Below are positions 34,220-44,121 of a stretch of 49,072 bases of DNA, piece by piece (position 1 is the first letter of the stretch; every line of letters starts with the position of its first letter). The notes below the pieces were generated by a model, which worked only from the letters and a program-made list of their open reading frames with translations, searched no databases and had not been told where the DNA came from. The stretch covers positions 1-49,072 of the forward strand of contig CACWRR010000010.1 of assembly GCA_902763335.1 (NCBI GenBank). Direction: 5' to 3'. This DNA is from an uncultured Lachnospiraceae bacterium. Its GTDB lineage: Bacteria; Bacillota; Clostridia; Lachnospirales; Lachnospiraceae. Position numbers and translations under genes: made by a program.

Positions 34220-35410
34220 TTATTTTTTATCTTCTCCGCCGAGTAACTGTTTTGCCAACGACTGTGCATCAAGTAATCTTATATCGTCTGGAACTACCTG
34301 CCCGCATGTAACATATGACAGCGGTGCACCTGTTTTTAATCTGATATTTAAAATATTTCCAAGCGTTCCCGTCTCATCAAGCTTTGTGAATATCAATTTA
34401 TATTTACCAATTTCATCATACACATCAACAATGTTAATCAAGTCTTTATACTTTGTAGCGGCACTAAGTACAAGATAAATATCTTTACCTGTATCTTCCG
34501 GTACTACACAGTCTTTTATCAGATGTCTTATCTCCTCGCACTGCTCTTTATTCTTATGTGAGCGTCCGGCAGTATCAACTAGTACCATATCATACTCTTT
34601 AAATTCATCTATAGCTTCGTTTAACTCCTCAAGTGTATACACGACCTTGATAGGTACACCAAGTATGTTTGCATATGTTCTCAATTGTTCTACCGCTGCA
34701 ATTCTGTAAGTATCTGCCGTTATCATGGCAACCTTTAATTTTTTATCAAGTTTAAAATCTGATGCAAGCTTTGCTATAGTCGTTGTTTTTCCTACACCTG
34801 TAGGTCCGACAAAAAATACGACCTTCGACTTTTTCTCTTCTGAATCAATACTTTCCGGTTCACCGAGTTTCAATATAATTTTCTGATACAGTCCCGAAAG
34901 TATCGTGTCCATATTTGACTCTTTTTTCACTGAAGATTCAACTTCACTTATAATCTGATTAGCATACTTTTCATCAACTTCATTTTCAAGTAACTGGCTG
35001 TATACCAGCTGTATGAATGCAAAATTAGTATTTTCTTCCTTATTTTTCTCTTTTTCTTCTTTTTCTTCCTTTTTCTCAGAAGAATTTTTCATCTGATTAA
35101 CCAGCATTTCCTGCAGACTGTCAAGCTTTTCTTCTATAGCCGTTGACTTGTCCTCTGATTTTTCCTCACTTTTAACAGCTGTAGTATCATTATCAGCCAC
35201 TAGATTTATGGCATTGGTTGGTATGGCAGCCGTCGGCATTCTCTCTTCTAATGCAGCCGTAACCTCTACAATATCCTTCTTAAATATTCTTTTAAGTCCT
35301 TTGTGCTTTATTGTTTTTATATTAAGAACTACTGCATCACTGCCCATTTCTTCTTTTGCCTGCAATATGGCATCCTTCTCTGTGGATGCCTGAAATTTTT
35401 TTATTATCAT
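34220..35410 (-). CDS. flhF: FlhF SRP-type GTPase
   Basis: 396 residues. The basic N-terminal B domain (about 1-60) is followed by a Glu/Lys-rich linker, a helical N domain (about 125-190) and the G domain. The P-loop is GPTGVGKTTTIAKLA (202-216); MITADTYRIAAVEQLRTYA, VDTAGRSHK and FTKLDETG are the other nucleotide motifs. FlhF sets the site of flagellar assembly with FlhG. The start overlaps flhA by four bases. Confidence 0.95.
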   Translation of the reverse strand: MIIKKFQASTEKDAILQAKEEMGSDAVVLNIKTIKHKGLKRIFKKDIVEVTAALEERMPTAAIPTNAINLVADNDTTAVKSEEKSEDKSTAIEEKLDSLQEMLVNQMKNSSEKKEEKEEKEKNKEENTNFAFIQLVYSQLLENEVDEKYANQIISEVESSVKKESNMDTILSGLYQKIILKLGEPESIDSEEKKSKVVFFVGPTGVGKTTTIAKLASDFKLDKKLKVAMITADTYRIAAVEQLRTYANILGVPIKVVYTLEELNEAIDEFKEYDMVLVDTAGRSHKNKEQCEEIRHLIKDCVVPEDTGKDIYLVLSAATKYKDLINIVDVYDEIGKYKLIFTKLDETGTLGNILNIRLKTGAPLSYVTCGQVVPDDIRLLDAQSLAKQLLGGEDKK

Positions 35411-37446
35411 GCTATGCTCACCATCCCAACTGACTTCAATTCAACATTTGGCTCTATCTCATTGTAAGAAACTACAATCAAATCTTTTATATAATCCTCC
35501 GTAAGACGTTTAAAATACATTCTGACAATAGGTGATGTTATAATTATTGCCGCCTTACCTAAATCTTCAAGTTTTTTCACTTCCTCTTTTACCGAAGCCA
35601 ATATTGCCTTTGACTTCTCCGGCTCAAGATTCAGATATGCTCCCTGCTCTGTCTGCTTAACCGAATTCATAATTTCCTGCTCCACATTCGGATCAAGGGT
35701 AACTACTGTCGTAGATTCATTTGCAGGGAAATATTTATTCGATATAGCCCTCTTAAGACTCTGTCTCACATACTCTGTAAGAACATCCGTATCCTTTGTC
35801 ACTGTAGCATAATCTGCCAGTGTTTCACATATCGTAGGCAGATCCCTGATTGATATTCCCTCATGTAAAAGATTCTGAAGAACCTTCTGTATCTCACCTA
35901 CACTCATAAGCTTAGGCACAAGTTCATCAATAAGAGTCTGATTATTATCCTTAATATTGTTAATAAGATTCTGTACATCCTGTCTTGACAACAGTTCTGC
36001 TATATTGCTTCTCACAACTTCCGTAAGGTGGGTTGCTATAATAGAAGGCGGATCAACTACCGTGTATCCTAATGCCTCAGCTCTCTCTCTCTGACTTTCA
36101 GTAATCCACAATGCCGGAAGATGATATGATGGTTCAAATGTAGGTATACCCGTTATCTCCTCTTCTACCATTCCCGGATTCATTGCCATATAATGGTCAA
36201 ACAGTATCTCTCCTTCACTCACCTGTATACCTTTTATCTTTATAATATACTGATTAGGATTCAACTGAATATTATCTCTCAATCTTATGATAGGCACCAC
36301 TGCTCCAAGCTCAAGTGCTATCTGTCTTCTTATCATCACAACTCTGTCTATAAGGTCTCCGCCCTGATTGACATCGGCGAGTGGTATTATTCCATATCCG
36401 AATTCAAGTTCTATAGGGTCAACCTGAAGAAGTGACACAACATTTTCCGGCTTTCTTATCTCTTCAGCCTCCTCTTCAGTAGTATCTACTTCACTCTCTA
36501 TCTCCTTAATTTCCTGCTTTCTGTTCATATTAAAACCGACTATTATGGATATTGCTCCGATGGTTATGAATATAACTGCCGGAAGTGGTGTTACTATTCC
36601 AAGGAATATAAGCACTCCACCTACACACCACAACACCTTCGGCATGCTTAAAAGCTGTCTGAACAATGTCTGTGACAAATCGCTGTCCTCTTTTGTATCC
36701 TTAGTTACAAGAATACCTGTTGCAAGAGAAATCATAAGGGACGGCATGGCACTTACAAGTCCGTCACCGATAGTAAGTATTACATACTGGTCAACCGCAT
36801 CACCTATACTCATTCCCTGACGCATCACACCCATTATTATTCCACCGACAACATTAATCATCGTTATCATAAGTCCTGCCATGGCATCTCCCTTAACGTA
36901 CTTGACAGCACCATCCATGGAACCGTAAAAGGCTGACTCAGCCTGTATTTTTTCTCTTCGTGCCTTTGCTTCGGCATCAGTTATGGCACCTGTATTCAAA
37001 TCGGCATCTATAGCCATCTGTTTACCTGGCATGGCATCAAGAGTAAATCTTGCAGTTACCTCTGCAACTCGCTCTGAACCTTTATTAATAACCATAAACT
37101 GGACAATAAGTAATATGATAAATACGATAATACCAATGACAATATCAGAACCACCTACAAATTTTCCGAAAGTCTCTACAACTTTTCCCGGATTACCTGT
37201 ACTAAGTATAAGTTTTGTAGATGAAATATTAAGAGATATTCTAAAAAGAGTTGTAAGTAACAGAATCGTCGGAAATGATGACATATCCATCGATTCTTTT
37301 GAAAATAAAGCATTAAATAATACAACAAGTGCAACAAACATATTAAATGCAAGAAGTACATCCAAAATTCCTGACGGAACAGAAATAATCATAAAAACTA
37401 TAGCGGCCAGCAGATACAGGCCAACAAACAAATCTGTTTTTTTCAT
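35407..37446 (-). CDS. flhA: FlhA export gate protein
   Basis: 679 residues. Eight or so membrane helices lie in the first 320 residues, with the conserved cytoplasmic loop SERVAEVTARFTLDAMPGKQMAIDADL and GSMDGAVKYVKGDAMAG (the FHIPEP signature). The C-terminal cytosolic domain (about 350-679) docks chaperone-substrate complexes. Core of the flagellar type III export apparatus with FlhB, FliPQR. GGAAG precedes the ATG. Confidence 0.97.
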   Translation of the reverse strand: MKKTDLFVGLYLLAAIVFMIISVPSGILDVLLAFNMFVALVVLFNALFSKESMDMSSFPTILLLTTLFRISLNISSTKLILSTGNPGKVVETFGKFVGGSDIVIGIIVFIILLIVQFMVINKGSERVAEVTARFTLDAMPGKQMAIDADLNTGAITDAEAKARREKIQAESAFYGSMDGAVKYVKGDAMAGLMITMINVVGGIIMGVMRQGMSIGDAVDQYVILTIGDGLVSAMPSLMISLATGILVTKDTKEDSDLSQTLFRQLLSMPKVLWCVGGVLIFLGIVTPLPAVIFITIGAISIIVGFNMNRKQEIKEIESEVDTTEEEAEEIRKPENVVSLLQVDPIELEFGYGIIPLADVNQGGDLIDRVVMIRRQIALELGAVVPIIRLRDNIQLNPNQYIIKIKGIQVSEGEILFDHYMAMNPGMVEEEITGIPTFEPSYHLPALWITESQRERAEALGYTVVDPPSIIATHLTEVVRSNIAELLSRQDVQNLINNIKDNNQTLIDELVPKLMSVGEIQKVLQNLLHEGISIRDLPTICETLADYATVTKDTDVLTEYVRQSLKRAISNKYFPANESTTVVTLDPNVEQEIMNSVKQTEQGAYLNLEPEKSKAILASVKEEVKKLEDLGKAAIIITSPIVRMYFKRLTEDYIKDLIVVSYNEIEPNVELKSVGMVSIA

Positions 37447-37471
37447 GCTCTTGTACTTCCTTTCGTAATAT

Positions 37472-38602
37472 TTATGCCTTCTTATTCTTTATATTATATA
37501 CGAATGCCAGAACTTCGGCAACTGCCTGATACAATTCCTCCGGAATTTCCTGTCCTATTTCCACGTTTGCATATAACGCACGGGCAAGAGGCTTGTTTTC
37601 AACTATCTCTACCTGTGCCTCTCTGGCTTTATCTTTTATTTTCTGTGCAACATAATCCGCACCTTTTGCCACTACGACCGGTGCTCCTGCGATTTTTAAA
37701 TCATATTTTAATGCCACTGCAAAATGTGTAGGGTTTGTAATTACAACATCCGCATCCGGCACACTCTGCATCATTCTTCTCATTGATGCCTTCTGCATAA
37801 CTCTTCGCTGCTGTGACTTTACCTGCGGGTCTCCTTCTGAATTTTTAAGTTCATCTTTGACCTCCTGCTTGGTCATCATCATATCATTATGAAATTTACG
37901 TTTCTGCCAGATAAAATCTGCTACTCCGACAATTATGTATATCCCACTGATTTTTATGGCAAGTCCCAGCGCTAAATCACCAATCTTTGCAATTGCTGTT
38001 ATCAATGACACATCATACCATCTGTACCAGTAATATATCTCATCTTTCATTGTAGAATACACTACATATCCTATTATGATAATAAACGCCAGTGATTTAA
38101 ACAGATTGACAAGTGACTGCTTTGAAAATACTCTTTTAAATCCGCTGACCGGATTAATTTTACTGAATTTTGGTTTAAGTGGTTTTGTAGTAACTTTCCA
38201 CTTAACCTGAAGAAGATACCCTATTATGGTTATTGCAAAACCAACTAACATAATATGCCATACAAGCTTTACCGACATTAAAACCATATCAATAAGAATA
38301 CTGTAAACTGCATTATATGATATTTCAAGGTGATATGGATTGACATATGTAGGAATCATGTTAAATACATATCTGTATAAATCCATGAACCCATATCCTA
38401 TGTCACCTATAAATGCTTTGATTATATAAAATGATGCAAGCATGCCTACCGCTGTAACAATCTCCTTACTCTTGGCAACATTACCTTCTTTTCTTGCATC
38501 TTCTAACTTTTTTGCTGTAGGCTCCTCGGTCTTCTCACCGCCAGGCCCGTCTTTCGCAAATAACTGCAGATTCAGCTTATACTCTTTATCATCTATAAGC
38601 AC
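37472..38602 (-). CDS. flhB: FlhB export switch protein
   Basis: 376 residues. The N terminus reads LQLFAKDGPGGEKTEEPTAKK; four membrane helices follow, then the cytoplasmic domain with the self-cleavage site NPTH (290-293) in VVITNPTHFAVALKY. FlhB switches export from hook to filament substrates after FliK reports hook length. The GTG start lies one base after the fliR stop with only a weak ribosome binding site, so translation is probably coupled; fliR and flhB are fused in some clostridia. Confidence 0.96.
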   Translation of the reverse strand: MLIDDKEYKLNLQLFAKDGPGGEKTEEPTAKKLEDARKEGNVAKSKEIVTAVGMLASFYIIKAFIGDIGYGFMDLYRYVFNMIPTYVNPYHLEISYNAVYSILIDMVLMSVKLVWHIMLVGFAITIIGYLLQVKWKVTTKPLKPKFSKINPVSGFKRVFSKQSLVNLFKSLAFIIIIGYVVYSTMKDEIYYWYRWYDVSLITAIAKIGDLALGLAIKISGIYIIVGVADFIWQKRKFHNDMMMTKQEVKDELKNSEGDPQVKSQQRRVMQKASMRRMMQSVPDADVVITNPTHFAVALKYDLKIAGAPVVVAKGADYVAQKIKDKAREAQVEIVENKPLARALYANVEIGQEIPEELYQAVAEVLAFVYNIKNKKA

Positions 38603-38603
38603 T

Positions 38604-39380
38604 TCACATCAAACCTCTCATGACTTCTTCAACAAATCTCTTCATAGTATCAGATACAAATGTTGCAACAGCCGGCAGAAGTCTTACCGTGACGAACATT
38701 ATAAGCAGGCCGGTAAGAAGTTTTAACTGAATACCTACCGCAAACATATGCATCTGCGGTGCAACCTTTGCCATTATACCTAATACACAGTTCATGAGCA
38801 ACGCTGCCGCAAATACCGGAAGTGCAATTCTGAATCCTATAATAAAGTACTCTGTAATAAACCCTATAAAGCTGTCATACAATGTACTTCCCATTTTTTC
38901 CCCATTTATGGGAATTAACGAAAAAGACTCCACAAGAGCATTTATCAGAAAAATATGCATGTCTGACGCTAACATAATAAGCATAACCAGATATGTATAC
39001 ATAGTTCCCGTAATGCTGCTCTGAGTCTTTGTTGTAGGATCGAACTCCTGTGCCATGGCAAGTCCGATTTCCATATCTATTAATCTTCCTGAAAGATTTA
39101 CAATCAAAGAGCACATATATGCAGAGAATCCTATTAAAATTCCTGCTATGCTTTCTTTAATAATCACTATAGCAAAACCTATAACACCAACATAATCTAT
39201 CTGCTGAACCGGAAGCACATTATAAAGAATAATTGACAAAAATACTGCCAGACCTAATCTTACGCGCTGTGGAACTCCCGACATGGAAAAAAAAGGCGCT
39301 ACTGCCAAAAAAGAAGCTATCCTTACCAGAATAAATAAAAAATATTCTAATTTCTCTATCGAAAACGTAACTTCTATCAT
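38604..39380 (-). CDS. fliR: FliR export apparatus membrane protein
   Basis: 258 residues with about six to eight hydrophobic helices. Typical segments are FFSMSGVPQRVRLGLAVFLS and GRLIDMEIGLAMAQEFDPTT. Part of the FliP-FliQ-FliR export channel. The start overlaps fliQ by four bases. Confidence 0.95.
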   Translation of the reverse strand: MIEVTFSIEKLEYFLFILVRIASFLAVAPFFSMSGVPQRVRLGLAVFLSIILYNVLPVQQIDYVGVIGFAIVIIKESIAGILIGFSAYMCSLIVNLSGRLIDMEIGLAMAQEFDPTTKTQSSITGTMYTYLVMLIMLASDMHIFLINALVESFSLIPINGEKMGSTLYDSFIGFITEYFIIGFRIALPVFAAALLMNCVLGIMAKVAPQMHMFAVGIQLKLLTGLLIMFVTVRLLPAVATFVSDTMKRFVEEVMRGLM

Positions 39381-39643
39381 CTGATATAATCCTCAAAATT
39401 CCATAAGTTCTGCATAAGTGTAACTATGTTGTTTAATATAAAATTACCAAATATCAACAGTCCTATAAAAACACCTATTAATTTAGGAATAAATGTTAAT
39501 GTCTGCTCCTGTATCGATGTTACCGTCTGAAAAATACTTACAACAAGACCTATAACCAACGATATAATCAGGAGGGGTGCCGATGATATTATAATAGACC
39601 ACAATGTTTCACTTGCAATATTTAATACCGCTTCTACTGTCAT
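39377..39643 (-). CDS. fliQ: FliQ export apparatus membrane protein
   Basis: 88 residues with two membrane helices (about 16-38 and 53-75). The segment IFQTVTSIQEQTLTFIPKL between them is the family signature. Export channel subunit with FliP and FliR. 21 bases separate it from fliP. Confidence 0.95.
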   Translation of the reverse strand: MTVEAVLNIASETLWSIIISSAPLLIISLVIGLVVSIFQTVTSIQEQTLTFIPKLIGVFIGLLIFGNFILNNIVTLMQNLWNFEDYIR

Positions 39644-39664
39644 CTTTCACATACCTTTCATGCA

Positions 39665-40489
39665 CTAAACTACAAATGTCTTAATCAGATTCACAATTAT
39701 AAGATTCCATCCGTCGGCTAAGACAAACAACAAAATCTTAAATGGCATCGATATAGTTGTAGGCGGTAGCATCATCATACCCATCGACATAAGTGTTGAT
39801 GCAACTACCATATCTATAACAACAAATGGCAGATATATAAGAAATCCTATCCAGAATGCAATCCTTAGTTCACTTATAATAAACGCCGGAATAAGAACAT
39901 TCGTAGGAATCTCATCCTTAGACGATATACTCTCAATTCCTGCTATCGAAGCCATAGAATCCAAATCCTCATCCTTAACATTATCAAGCATAAACTTTCT
40001 GATAGGTTTAAGTCCCTCATCAAGTGCCTGCTCCTGAGTTATCTCACCCTTTGAAAATGGCTGAATGGCATTTTCATTGACCTGTGAAAAAACAGGTGAC
40101 ATTATAAAAAAGGTTAAAAACAATGATATTCCTACAAGAACCTGATTAGGTGGTGCTGTCTGTGTAGCAACCGCCGCCCTTGTAAAATGCATTACAATAA
40201 GTATTCTTGTAAATGATGTTACCATTATAAGAATTGACGGACACAACGCAATAACCGTAAGCACAAGCATAATCTGCAGTGCTCCTGATAAGCTTGCATT
40301 TCCATCTCCCGTGGTAATCTTAATTCCAAGTATATCGGAAGCATCACTGTCCGTATCCGCAGTTACGGATGCATTGTCATCCAATGTGGACTGTGTAGCA
40401 CTTACTGTGGTAACACTCTGAGCAACAAAAAACGTAATCATAATAAAAACAAGAGACATACGCCATATACTTTTAATTTTTGCCTTCAT
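39665..40489 (-). CDS. fliP: FliP export apparatus membrane protein
   Basis: 274 residues from the ATG at 40489, with AAGGA 8 bases upstream; in-frame ATGs at 40498 and 40510 lie deeper in fliO. A signal peptide (about 4-30) is followed by four helices and the typical TSFTRILIVMHFTRAAVATQ and PPNQVLVGISLFLTFFIM. The C-terminal half has LLPPTTISMPFK-like segment. Forms the export gate with FliQ and FliR. Overlaps fliO by 17 bases. Confidence 0.95.
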   Translation of the reverse strand: MKAKIKSIWRMSLVFIMITFFVAQSVTTVSATQSTLDDNASVTADTDSDASDILGIKITTGDGNASLSGALQIMLVLTVIALCPSILIMVTSFTRILIVMHFTRAAVATQTAPPNQVLVGISLFLTFFIMSPVFSQVNENAIQPFSKGEITQEQALDEGLKPIRKFMLDNVKDEDLDSMASIAGIESISSKDEIPTNVLIPAFIISELRIAFWIGFLIYLPFVVIDMVVASTLMSMGMMMLPPTTISMPFKILLFVLADGWNLIIVNLIKTFVV

Positions 40490-40856
40490 TTTCTTCATCC
40501 TTACTTTCATTCTGTTTCATTGTTTTCATCTGCTCAAACATATCACTAAAAGACGGGATGCTCATACTCTTCTTCTCATCCTTATCTTTAGTAAGCTCTA
40601 TACCTGCTTCATCTAACTTACACAACATTGTAACGCTGTCCTTGCAGACAGCTATCACAATGTACTCTGCTCCAACCCTAAGTATCTGCAGATATTTATT
40701 AGGAGACAACCTGTAAGTCTCTATAACATCAAAATTCTTACCATGAATAGACTGTTTCTGATAATTGCCTATAAACCTTGTAGTAAGATATGTAACTGCC
40801 AATACAAAGACAAATACCACTATAGCTGCTACAAGTTTTATTATACTGTCTAACAT
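40473..40856 (-). CDS. fliO: FliO (FliZ) export apparatus assembly protein
   Basis: 127 residues. A membrane helix (about 6-27) is followed by a small domain with YRLSPNKYLQILRVGAEYIVIAV, typical of FliO/FliZ, and a Lys/Glu/Met-rich tail. It helps assemble FliP. It lies between cheY and fliP, as fliZ does in Bacillus, one base after cheY. Confidence 0.88.
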   Translation of the reverse strand: MLDSIIKLVAAIVVFVFVLAVTYLTTRFIGNYQKQSIHGKNFDVIETYRLSPNKYLQILRVGAEYIVIAVCKDSVTMLCKLDEAGIELTKDKDEKKSMSIPSFSDMFEQMKTMKQNESKDEENEGKN

Positions 40857-40857
40857 T

Positions 40858-41220
40858 TTAACCTACTGCTTTTTTAACTGCTTCTATAACTCTGTCAGCC
40901 TGGAACGGTTTAACTATGAAATCCTTTGCTCCTGACTGTATAGATTCGATAACCATAGCCTGCTGACCCATGGCAGAGCACATGATAACTGATGCTCCCG
41001 GATCCATCTCTTTTATTTTCTTAAGAGCCTGAATACCATCCATCTCCGGCATTGTTATATCCATCATTACCAAATCAGGCTTAACCTCGTTATACTTCTC
41101 TACTGCCTTTGCTCCGTTTTCTGCCTCTCCTGCTACATTATATCCATTTTTAGTGAGGATGTCCTTTATCATCATTCGCATAAATGCTGCATCGTCACAT
41201 ATTAAAATATTTTTTGCCAT
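40858..41220 (-). CDS. cheY: CheY chemotaxis response regulator
   Basis: 120 residues from the ATG at 41220, preceded by GGGAGA; an ATG 15 bases earlier has no site. A single receiver domain with ICDDAAFMR (Asp9, Asp10), phospho-acceptor Asp54 in VMMDITMPEMDG and Lys104 in IVKPFQ. Phosphorylated by CheA it binds FliM/FliY and changes motor rotation. It lies between fliY and fliO as in Bacillus. Confidence 0.96.
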   Translation of the reverse strand: MAKNILICDDAAFMRMMIKDILTKNGYNVAGEAENGAKAVEKYNEVKPDLVMMDITMPEMDGIQALKKIKEMDPGASVIMCSAMGQQAMVIESIQSGAKDFIVKPFQADRVIEAVKKAVG

Positions 41221-41243
41221 TGTCGTCTCTCCCATCTGAAAAT

Positions 41244-42575
41244 TTATTTTATAATTTCTGTTATACGTACACCAAAGCTCTCTTCGATAACTACTACCTC
41301 TCCTTTGGCTACAAATTTTCCATTTACTAAAACATCAACCGGTTCTCCGGCAATCTTATCAAGTTCTATAATTGTTCCCGGTGCAAATTCCAGTATTTCC
41401 TGAATAGACTTACTTGTCCTTCCAAGTTCTACGGTAACATTTAAAGGAACATCCATAATAAGATTAATATTTTCCTTCTGCGTTACAGAATCCAAATCGC
41501 CGGTGAATGCCTGGAACTGTGCCGGCTGAACATTTACTTCCGACATCTGAGGCATTGCCTGATATGGCATTCCCTGATACGGTACCCCCTGGTACGGCAT
41601 CCCCTGATATGGCATTCCCTGCATCTGCGGCGGATAACCCATCTGTGGAGGGTATCCCTGCTGCGGATACGGCTGCTGCCCTGCCATCTGCTGTGGCTGT
41701 TGCGGTTGTGACTGCTGTGGTACAGGCTGTGGTGTTTCCTGCGGCTGCGGTGCCGGTTCGCTGTGCTGCTTAGCCGACTCTGAATCAACAATATTCTTGG
41801 TTGCCTCAGATGTTATACCGCCAAGTTCCTGACCTCCTGCTATTCTTTCACACAACATTTTTGCAAAGTCAATAGGGAAAATCTGCATCATTTCACTATT
41901 GACCAAATCTCCGATTTTCATCTGGAATGTATTCTTAACGAAGCTGTGTTTCAGAAAATCTGCAATCTCTTCTTCATTAAGCGTTTCATTCAAATCTATG
42001 AGACTTGCTGTTGGTGGACTTATATCTATTTTCATGTTCAGCATTGATGACAAAGATGTGGATGCAGAACCCATCATCTGATTCATCGCCTCACATATCG
42101 CACTTAAATGTAGTTCCCCTAATTCTCCCTCAATATTTGTTCCGTCACCGCCCATCATAAGATCGGCTATGACCTTAACATCCCTGTCCTTTAATATAAG
42201 AATATTATTTCCATCAAGACCTTCTCTGTACTGAATCTGTAAAAATACACAAGGTCTGTCATAATTACTGACAAGGTCGTTCCAATTGCTTATAGATACT
42301 ACCGGTACACTTATATCGACTTTCTGATTAACCAGCGATGAAAGTGTGGTAGCTGACGTTCCCATACTTATATTGGATATCTCACCAATGGTGTCTTTTT
42401 CAAAATCTGTAAGCACTATGTCACCTGAACCGGCATCATTTGTATTTACGACCGGTTCTTCAGTCGTACCGGCACTGCTTTCTGCTCCTGCTGCATCAGA
42501 GGAATTGTCAGATTTTTCTTCTGTCATACCGTTCAACAGGGCATTTATTTCTTCTTGAGATAGCATTCCATCCAT
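41244..42575 (-). CDS. fliY: FliY motor switch and CheY-P phosphatase
   Basis: 443 residues. The N terminus MDGMLSQEEINALL is the CheY-binding segment shared with FliM. A CheC-like domain follows with two motifs (DTIGEISNISMGTSA and AICEAMNQMMGSAS). A Gln/Pro-rich linker (about 268-350) holds repeats of MPYQG. The C-terminal FliN/SpoA domain starts at ENINLIMDVPLNVTVELG. FliY replaces FliN in Firmicutes and dephosphorylates CheY-P at the switch. FliM lies just upstream. Confidence 0.95.
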   Translation of the reverse strand: MDGMLSQEEINALLNGMTEEKSDNSSDAAGAESSAGTTEEPVVNTNDAGSGDIVLTDFEKDTIGEISNISMGTSATTLSSLVNQKVDISVPVVSISNWNDLVSNYDRPCVFLQIQYREGLDGNNILILKDRDVKVIADLMMGGDGTNIEGELGELHLSAICEAMNQMMGSASTSLSSMLNMKIDISPPTASLIDLNETLNEEEIADFLKHSFVKNTFQMKIGDLVNSEMMQIFPIDFAKMLCERIAGGQELGGITSEATKNIVDSESAKQHSEPAPQPQETPQPVPQQSQPQQPQQMAGQQPYPQQGYPPQMGYPPQMQGMPYQGMPYQGVPYQGMPYQAMPQMSEVNVQPAQFQAFTGDLDSVTQKENINLIMDVPLNVTVELGRTSKSIQEILEFAPGTIIELDKIAGEPVDVLVNGKFVAKGEVVVIEESFGVRITEIIK

Positions 42576-42582
42576 TTCCTGC

Positions 42583-43560
42583 TTACTCCTCTCTGATTAT
42601 TGATGTGATTCTAACAGCATAATCGTCTGATGCTGCTCCCGGAAGTGCTTTGAATTTCTTTATATTTCCAACATACACATCCAGTTCCTCTTCTATTCCG
42701 GAGTTTAACTTAATTATATCACCTTTTTGTAAATTCATAAAGTCATTTACTGATATTGTACTTGTTCCCAAAACTGCCTTTATAGGTACTGCTGCTTTAG
42801 AAATAAGATTTTCAATATCATCTCCATAATAGTTATCGTCTACTTCCTGCATTGTAGAATACCAGTACTTGGTATTCAATTTATCCATAACTTCCTCTAA
42901 AGTAAGAAATGGAAGACATATGTTCATAAGTCCTTCAACATCTCCAATTTTTAGATTTAAAGTTACAATCGCAATCATCTCACTCGGAGAAATAATCTGG
43001 GCAAACTGTGAGTTTGTCTCTATACGCTCCAGCCTCGGCTCTAGCTGCACAACATTCTGCCACGGCTCCCTCAACAAATCTACACATATCGAAAGTATTC
43101 TCTCGATAATGGTAATCTCAATCTCTGTAAATTCTCTCTTTTTTTCTATGGTAGAACCCATTCCACCAAGCAACCTGTCTATTATAGCATAACCCAGATT
43201 AGGTGCAAGCTCCAAAATAATATTTCCATTAAGTGGCAGAAAATTTACAATTCCTAACAATACCGGATTTGATAATGCATTTGAAAATTCCGAATACGCT
43301 ACCGCCTCCGAATTGACCACTTCAACCTGCACATTTTTTCTTAAATATGCCGGTAAGTTTGTGTATAACAGCCTTCCATAATGTTCAAATATAATCTCCA
43401 ACGTTCGCAGATGTTCTTTTGAAAACTTGGCAGGTCTGGCAAAATCATAATTCTTAACCTGCTGTGTATTATTTTCTTTATATTCATCAGCATCAAGTTC
43501 TCCCGTACTCAACGCTTTCAACAGGTTATCAATCTCATCCTGGGATAATACTTCACCCAC
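42583..43560 (-). CDS. fliM: FliM motor switch protein
   Basis: 325 residues. CheY-binding LSQDEIDNLL at 5-14. The middle CheC-like domain has FSKEHLRTLEIIFEHYGRLL and no phosphatase motif. The C-terminal SpoA domain contains GDIIKLNSGIEEELDVYVGN. It forms the C ring with FliG and FliY. It ends 7 bases before fliY. Confidence 0.96.
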   Translation of the reverse strand: MGEVLSQDEIDNLLKALSTGELDADEYKENNTQQVKNYDFARPAKFSKEHLRTLEIIFEHYGRLLYTNLPAYLRKNVQVEVVNSEAVAYSEFSNALSNPVLLGIVNFLPLNGNIILELAPNLGYAIIDRLLGGMGSTIEKKREFTEIEITIIERILSICVDLLREPWQNVVQLEPRLERIETNSQFAQIISPSEMIAIVTLNLKIGDVEGLMNICLPFLTLEEVMDKLNTKYWYSTMQEVDDNYYGDDIENLISKAAVPIKAVLGTSTISVNDFMNLQKGDIIKLNSGIEEELDVYVGNIKKFKALPGAASDDYAVRITSIIREE

Positions 43561-43591
43561 GGCTACTCACCTCCTATGCCGTATAAACAAA

Positions 43592-44095
43592 CTACTGTAT
43601 AGTCGTACTGCTGAAAATTACCCCGATTATAAACTCTGAATTATACATTTCCTGCAACTTTGCAAGTATATCTTCTCTGACCTTGTCAGGATCTGACTGA
43701 AGTTCCTCAGCCGTATACTGCTGAACTACATCCTGAACACACTGGGTTATATCACCCTTGTAATCATCCAATGTCTTTGATAATTTAGCATAATCCTCAT
43801 TCTTCTTATTTATTTTAAGCTGAGGATAAATCACTGCATAATGTTCTTTTCCATCTTTGCTGCTCTTTAACTTTATAGTAAGTTTTACATCAGGATCATA
43901 TGTCTCTGTATCATTTATAGACAATTGTGATTCCTCCGCTTCGCCCTTTTCTAAGTCAATCGCCTGAGCAACCTTCGATATCACTGCATTAGAACTGTTC
44001 ATCGACTGTATGACAACCACTACCATAATAGCCGTAAGTACAGTATTGGTAAGAACAAGCACTAATGTAATAATATTAAGTAAACTTTTTTTCAT
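43592..44095 (-). CDS. fliL: FliL basal-body-associated protein
   Basis: 167 residues. One membrane helix (about 7-29) and an outer domain with DPDVKLTIKLKSSKDGKEHYA and a C-terminal EFIIGVIFSSTTIQ strand, typical of FliL. It supports stator function around MotA/MotB, whose genes are just upstream. Confidence 0.85.
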   Translation of the reverse strand: MKKSLLNIITLVLVLTNTVLTAIMVVVVIQSMNSSNAVISKVAQAIDLEKGEAEESQLSINDTETYDPDVKLTIKLKSSKDGKEHYAVIYPQLKINKKNEDYAKLSKTLDDYKGDITQCVQDVVQQYTAEELQSDPDKVREDILAKLQEMYNSEFIIGVIFSSTTIQ

Positions 44096-44121
44096 ACTTT
44101 TCCACCTGCTTCCATTTTTAA

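Noticed and set aside
41507-41773. Plus-strand open frame opposite the FliY linker
   Set aside because: Produced by the Gln/Pro-rich repeat of fliY read backwards; no family resemblance.
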